Shown here one piece after another: positions 12,924 to 15,335 of a stretch of DNA of 15,335 nucleotides. This DNA is from an uncultured Desulfobacterales bacterium. GTDB taxonomy: Bacteria > Desulfobacterota > Desulfobacteria > Desulfobacterales > JAFDCJ01. The position numbers were made by a program, and so were the translations under genes. The stretch is taken from assembly GCA_945787595.1 (NCBI GenBank), contig CALZJV010000294.1:1-15335 (forward strand), read 5' to 3'. The notes under the pieces are model-generated. The model searched no databases, had not been told where the DNA came from, and worked only from the letters and a program-made list of their open reading frames with translations. How positions within the stretch are numbered: the stretch's first letter is position 1; every line of letters starts with the position of its first letter.

Positions 12924-14321
12924 ATGAGGATTATTAAAGGATATCATGGGGAATGGAACATGGGAAGTCCCGGTGGCTGGGATTATCAGCGCATCGCACA
13001 GCTTCTCGGAAAAATGGCCTGGAATCTCATTCTGAGAACTGTTGAAGTGGGAGTTGATGTTGATTTCGATCACCCCCAGATCAATGCAGTCCCCGGATTT
13101 GCCCGCATGCTGCTGCGGGCTCACGCCAATCGCCACGGAAGGAATCCTGTGCACGCCGTGCTTCTGGCTGAGTCGGAAACGCTGGATGTGGTGCTGGAAA
13201 ATAAGAACTTTGTCGATTATCTAAACACCATGGATGGTGTCAAGGCTTCCCTGGCCGGTCCCGGGCACCTGTCATTGAAAAATGGTAAAGTAACCTGCAG
13301 GGCAGATGAGGCCACGGTCATTTTTATGGACTTTAATTTGAACACCCTGATTGACATTGGTCGCAAGGAAGACATTGCACCCATTAAAGAGGCGATCCGA
13401 CAGGGCATCCTGGTCAACCCCAAGGGGATGGAACCCCTGGGCGCCAAAGGCATGTTCGAAGTAATGACCGATAACAACAGAACCCCGCTGAGTGATGACA
13501 CGCGACGACATACCCCCTGGACACGGCAGTTTTGCGCCCGCAGCACCACCGATCCTCATGGTGAGCCGATTCAAGATCTGGTTTCCTGGACCTATGAGCA
13601 CTGGGAAGATCTGGTCCTGAAGCCCGCCCACGGGTATTCCGGGCATGGTATTTTTGTGGGATACATGAAAAAAAGCCGTGAAAAACATATTAAAACCGCC
13701 CTGGAGTCGGGCAACTATATCGTCCAACAGCTCGTTCCCTTAGGGCTGTGGTCAGAACAGAGCATCTGTCCGCTGATGGAGGAACGCACTTTGTTTTATA
13801 AAACCTGGCAGACCGATTTTCGCTGCTTTATCACCGATGAGGGGCTTCAGGGGTTTTTGGCCCGTTTCGGCGGTGTCCCCACCAATGTGGGTTCCGGCGG
13901 CGGAGTGCAGCCGCTGGCTATTCTCAAAAGCAAGATAACACCCGATGAAGCCGTGGACAAGATTAACCAGGCCTTGTTAAAACTGGGCTTCGAGGCCTTT
14001 CAACAGATTCAGGAAGAAGTCAACCGCCAGGCCATTGAAATGGGCTTCACCTATCTGCTGGGCCCGATCCTGGTCACACCTAGGCCCCGTTTGCTAACCG
14101 TTGAGCATCTCGCTGATCTTCGCCATTACGCCGATAACCTCTGGCAGGATGCGCTCAAGCTTGAAAAATTGTGGCGCCAGGAACAATTGGATGATGTCGT
14201 TCAGATTGGAGATGAAGAAAAACAACTTGCCCTAAGCCAACCCTGGCAGGGAAGTCCGGCCCTGATGGTCTCCGACGGGCTTTTCAGTTTTGGTGCGGAT
14301 CTTTTGGATGAGGCGTTTTAA
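12924..14321 (+). CDS. circularly permuted ATP-grasp family enzyme
   Basis: 465 residues with the features of a circularly permuted ATP-grasp ligase, a fold that activates a carboxylate with ATP and joins it to an amine or similar nucleophile. Visible are VNPKGMEPLGAKGMFEVM (164-181), the glycine-rich loop LVLKPAHGYSGHG (230-242, Lys233), YIVQQLVPL (265-273), DFRCFI (298-303) and ARFGGVPTNVGSGGGVQPLAI (313-333), which corresponds to the R/N-rich metal-ATP site. The N-terminal 160 residues match no domain I know. There is no signal peptide. The ATG at 12924 has AAGG ten bases upstream; ATGs at 12916 and 12919 are out of frame. It is followed 13 bases later by an MDR oxidoreductase gene, probably the same operon. 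Substrates are unknown. Confidence 0.75.
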   Translation: MRIIKGYHGEWNMGSPGGWDYQRIAQLLGKMAWNLILRTVEVGVDVDFDHPQINAVPGFARMLLRAHANRHGRNPVHAVLLAESETLDVVLENKNFVDYLNTMDGVKASLAGPGHLSLKNGKVTCRADEATVIFMDFNLNTLIDIGRKEDIAPIKEAIRQGILVNPKGMEPLGAKGMFEVMTDNNRTPLSDDTRRHTPWTRQFCARSTTDPHGEPIQDLVSWTYEHWEDLVLKPAHGYSGHGIFVGYMKKSREKHIKTALESGNYIVQQLVPLGLWSEQSICPLMEERTLFYKTWQTDFRCFITDEGLQGFLARFGGVPTNVGSGGGVQPLAILKSKITPDEAVDKINQALLKLGFEAFQQIQEEVNRQAIEMGFTYLLGPILVTPRPRLLTVEHLADLRHYADNLWQDALKLEKLWRQEQLDDVVQIGDEEKQLALSQPWQGSPALMVSDGLFSFGADLLDEAF

Positions 14322-14334
14322 CCAGGATAAGGCC

Positions 14335-15335
14335 GTGAAAAAAATCGTCATCGAACGCCCCGGCGGCTACAACCGGCTCCAGATAAGGGATTTTCCCACC
14401 CCGGCGCCTCAAAACCATGAGGTCCTGATCGAAATTTCGGCTGCCGGTGTGAATTTTGCAGATGTGTTTATCCGGTTGGGTCTTTATAAATCAGGTAAAG
14501 AGTTCGTGGGATGGCCGATTACGCCGGGGTTTGAGTTTTCAGGCAAGGTGATCAAATGCGGCCACGCCGTTTCCGATCTTGCCGCAGGGATGCCGGTCTT
14601 TGGCATATCCCTTTTTGGTGCCTACGCTTCTCATCTTTGTGTTCCCCGGGAGCAGGTCTTTTTAATTGCGAAAAACTCAAAATTCAGCGCCGACCAGTGG
14701 GCGGCGTTTCCAGCGGTGTTTCTGACAGCCTACCATGGGCTTTTTCAGAACATCGTCTTGCGGCCGCAAATGAAAATCCTGGTCCATTCGGCTGCCGGAG
14801 GGGTTGGCGGTGCTTTGCTGCAATTGGGTAAGATCGCCGGTTGTTGCATGGTCGGGGTGGTGGGTGCCAGTCACAAAACCGATACCGCTCTTGAATATGG
14901 TGCTGATTCCGTCATCGACAAGAGCAAGGGCAACCTCTGGGCCAAAGCCGCAGAAATCTGCCCGCGCGGTTTTGATGTTGTCTTCGACGCCAACGGTCCG
15001 GCGACATTGAAACAAAGTTACCGTCACCTGGCCCCCAGCGGCAAGCTGGTGAGCTACGGCTTTCACTCCATGCTGTCAAAACGGGGGGGCTCTCCCAATT
15101 ACTTCAAACTTGCTTATGAATATTTACGGATTCCGAGATGGAGCCCGCTGAAAATGACCAACGAAAATAAAAGCCTGATCGCATTTAATCTGTCATACCT
15201 TTTTCACAGGATGGATCTGCTGAAAGAATCTATGCAGGATCTTTTGAATTGGGTTGAAGAAGGCAAAATTGAGGCACCGGCTGTGCAAAGGTTTCCGTTT
15301 GAGAAAGTCGCTGATGCCCATCGTGCTCTTGAATC
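14335..15335 (+). CDS. MDR-superfamily quinone oxidoreductase / VAT-1-like, 3' end missing
   Basis: Starts at GTG 14335 with AGGA seven bases upstream and stays open to the window edge (333 codons), so little is missing from the usual 330-345 residues. An N-terminal GroES-like domain has VLIEISAAGVNFADVFIRLGLY and ITPGFEFSGKV. The nucleotide-binding Rossmann domain has ILVHSAAGGVGGALLQLGKIAG and FDVVFDANG. There are no zinc-ligand cysteines, which puts it in the zinc-free NADPH-dependent quinone oxidoreductase group. The long insert around SKRGGSPNYFKLAYEYLRIPRWSPLKMTNENKS is characteristic of the VAT-1 branch. Such enzymes reduce quinones or enones with NADPH in the cytoplasm. It is the second gene of a tight operon with the ATP-grasp enzyme, so it may act on a related substrate; this is inference only. 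Confidence 0.88.
   Translation, partial: MKKIVIERPGGYNRLQIRDFPTPAPQNHEVLIEISAAGVNFADVFIRLGLYKSGKEFVGWPITPGFEFSGKVIKCGHAVSDLAAGMPVFGISLFGAYASHLCVPREQVFLIAKNSKFSADQWAAFPAVFLTAYHGLFQNIVLRPQMKILVHSAAGGVGGALLQLGKIAGCCMVGVVGASHKTDTALEYGADSVIDKSKGNLWAKAAEICPRGFDVVFDANGPATLKQSYRHLAPSGKLVSYGFHSMLSKRGGSPNYFKLAYEYLRIPRWSPLKMTNENKSLIAFNLSYLFHRMDLLKESMQDLLNWVEEGKIEAPAVQRFPFEKVADAHRALE

Overview
The window looks like an accessory, repeat-rich chromosomal segment of a free-living Gram-negative bacterium, most likely a member of the Desulfobacterota (sulfate-reducer-like deltaproteobacteria). The basis is the gene mix: a bacteriohemerythrin, a CbiZ-type cobinamide amidohydrolase, a SprA-like putative metallopeptidase, sigma-54 control, a PEP-CTERM-like surface protein, and AT-rich spacers holding degenerate palindromic repeats. 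The taxonomic assignment is inference. No rRNA, tRNA, CRISPR array or phage module was seen.

Left part (1-2336): the 3' end of a CBS-domain gene runs into cbiZ on the plus strand. A bacteriohemerythrin gene and a putative metallopeptidase gene follow on the minus strand. Positions 2337-4310 are a zone of gene decay. They hold a CoA-binding-domain remnant of an ADP-forming acyl-CoA synthetase, an orphan terminator-like hairpin, a compact sequence that can fold into a four-way junction (3106-3229), and a gene for an FMN-dependent alpha-hydroxyacid dehydrogenase. That gene has lost its catalytic His/Arg loop and its frame through a deletion of about 58 nt.

Centre (4700-8113, minus strand): a three-gene operon in the order sensor kinase, coiled-coil lipoprotein, NtrC-type response regulator, matching the enterobacterial glrK-qseG-glrR arrangement. 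Divergent from it, a consensus sigma-54 promoter (TGGCAC-N5-TTGC) drives a stand-alone receiver-domain protein, followed by a small lipoprotein gene.

The stretch 9759-11330 (minus strand) encodes two small exported proteins: a 94-residue periplasmic protein and a 156-residue PEP/IPTL-CTERM-like protein. Each is preceded by a diverged copy of the same promoter module of about 260 bp. Each copy has a -24/-12 sigma-54 element and, exactly the same distance upstream, a perfect CCTAC-A-GTAGG palindrome. Related TGTAGGA/TCCTACA half-sites lie upstream of the receiver gene. The local GlrR-type activator, or a PrsR-type activator elsewhere, may therefore control several genes here as a sigma-54 regulon. 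This is the most interesting signal in the window.

Right part (11409-15335): a palindromic miniature element abuts, and supplies the stop codon of, a membrane-anchored alpha/beta hydrolase gene (minus strand). Across a divergent promoter region with a TACCG-AA-CGGTA palindrome, a circularly permuted ATP-grasp enzyme gene and a VAT-1/quinone-oxidoreductase-like MDR gene form a tight plus-strand operon. The second gene runs off the right edge.
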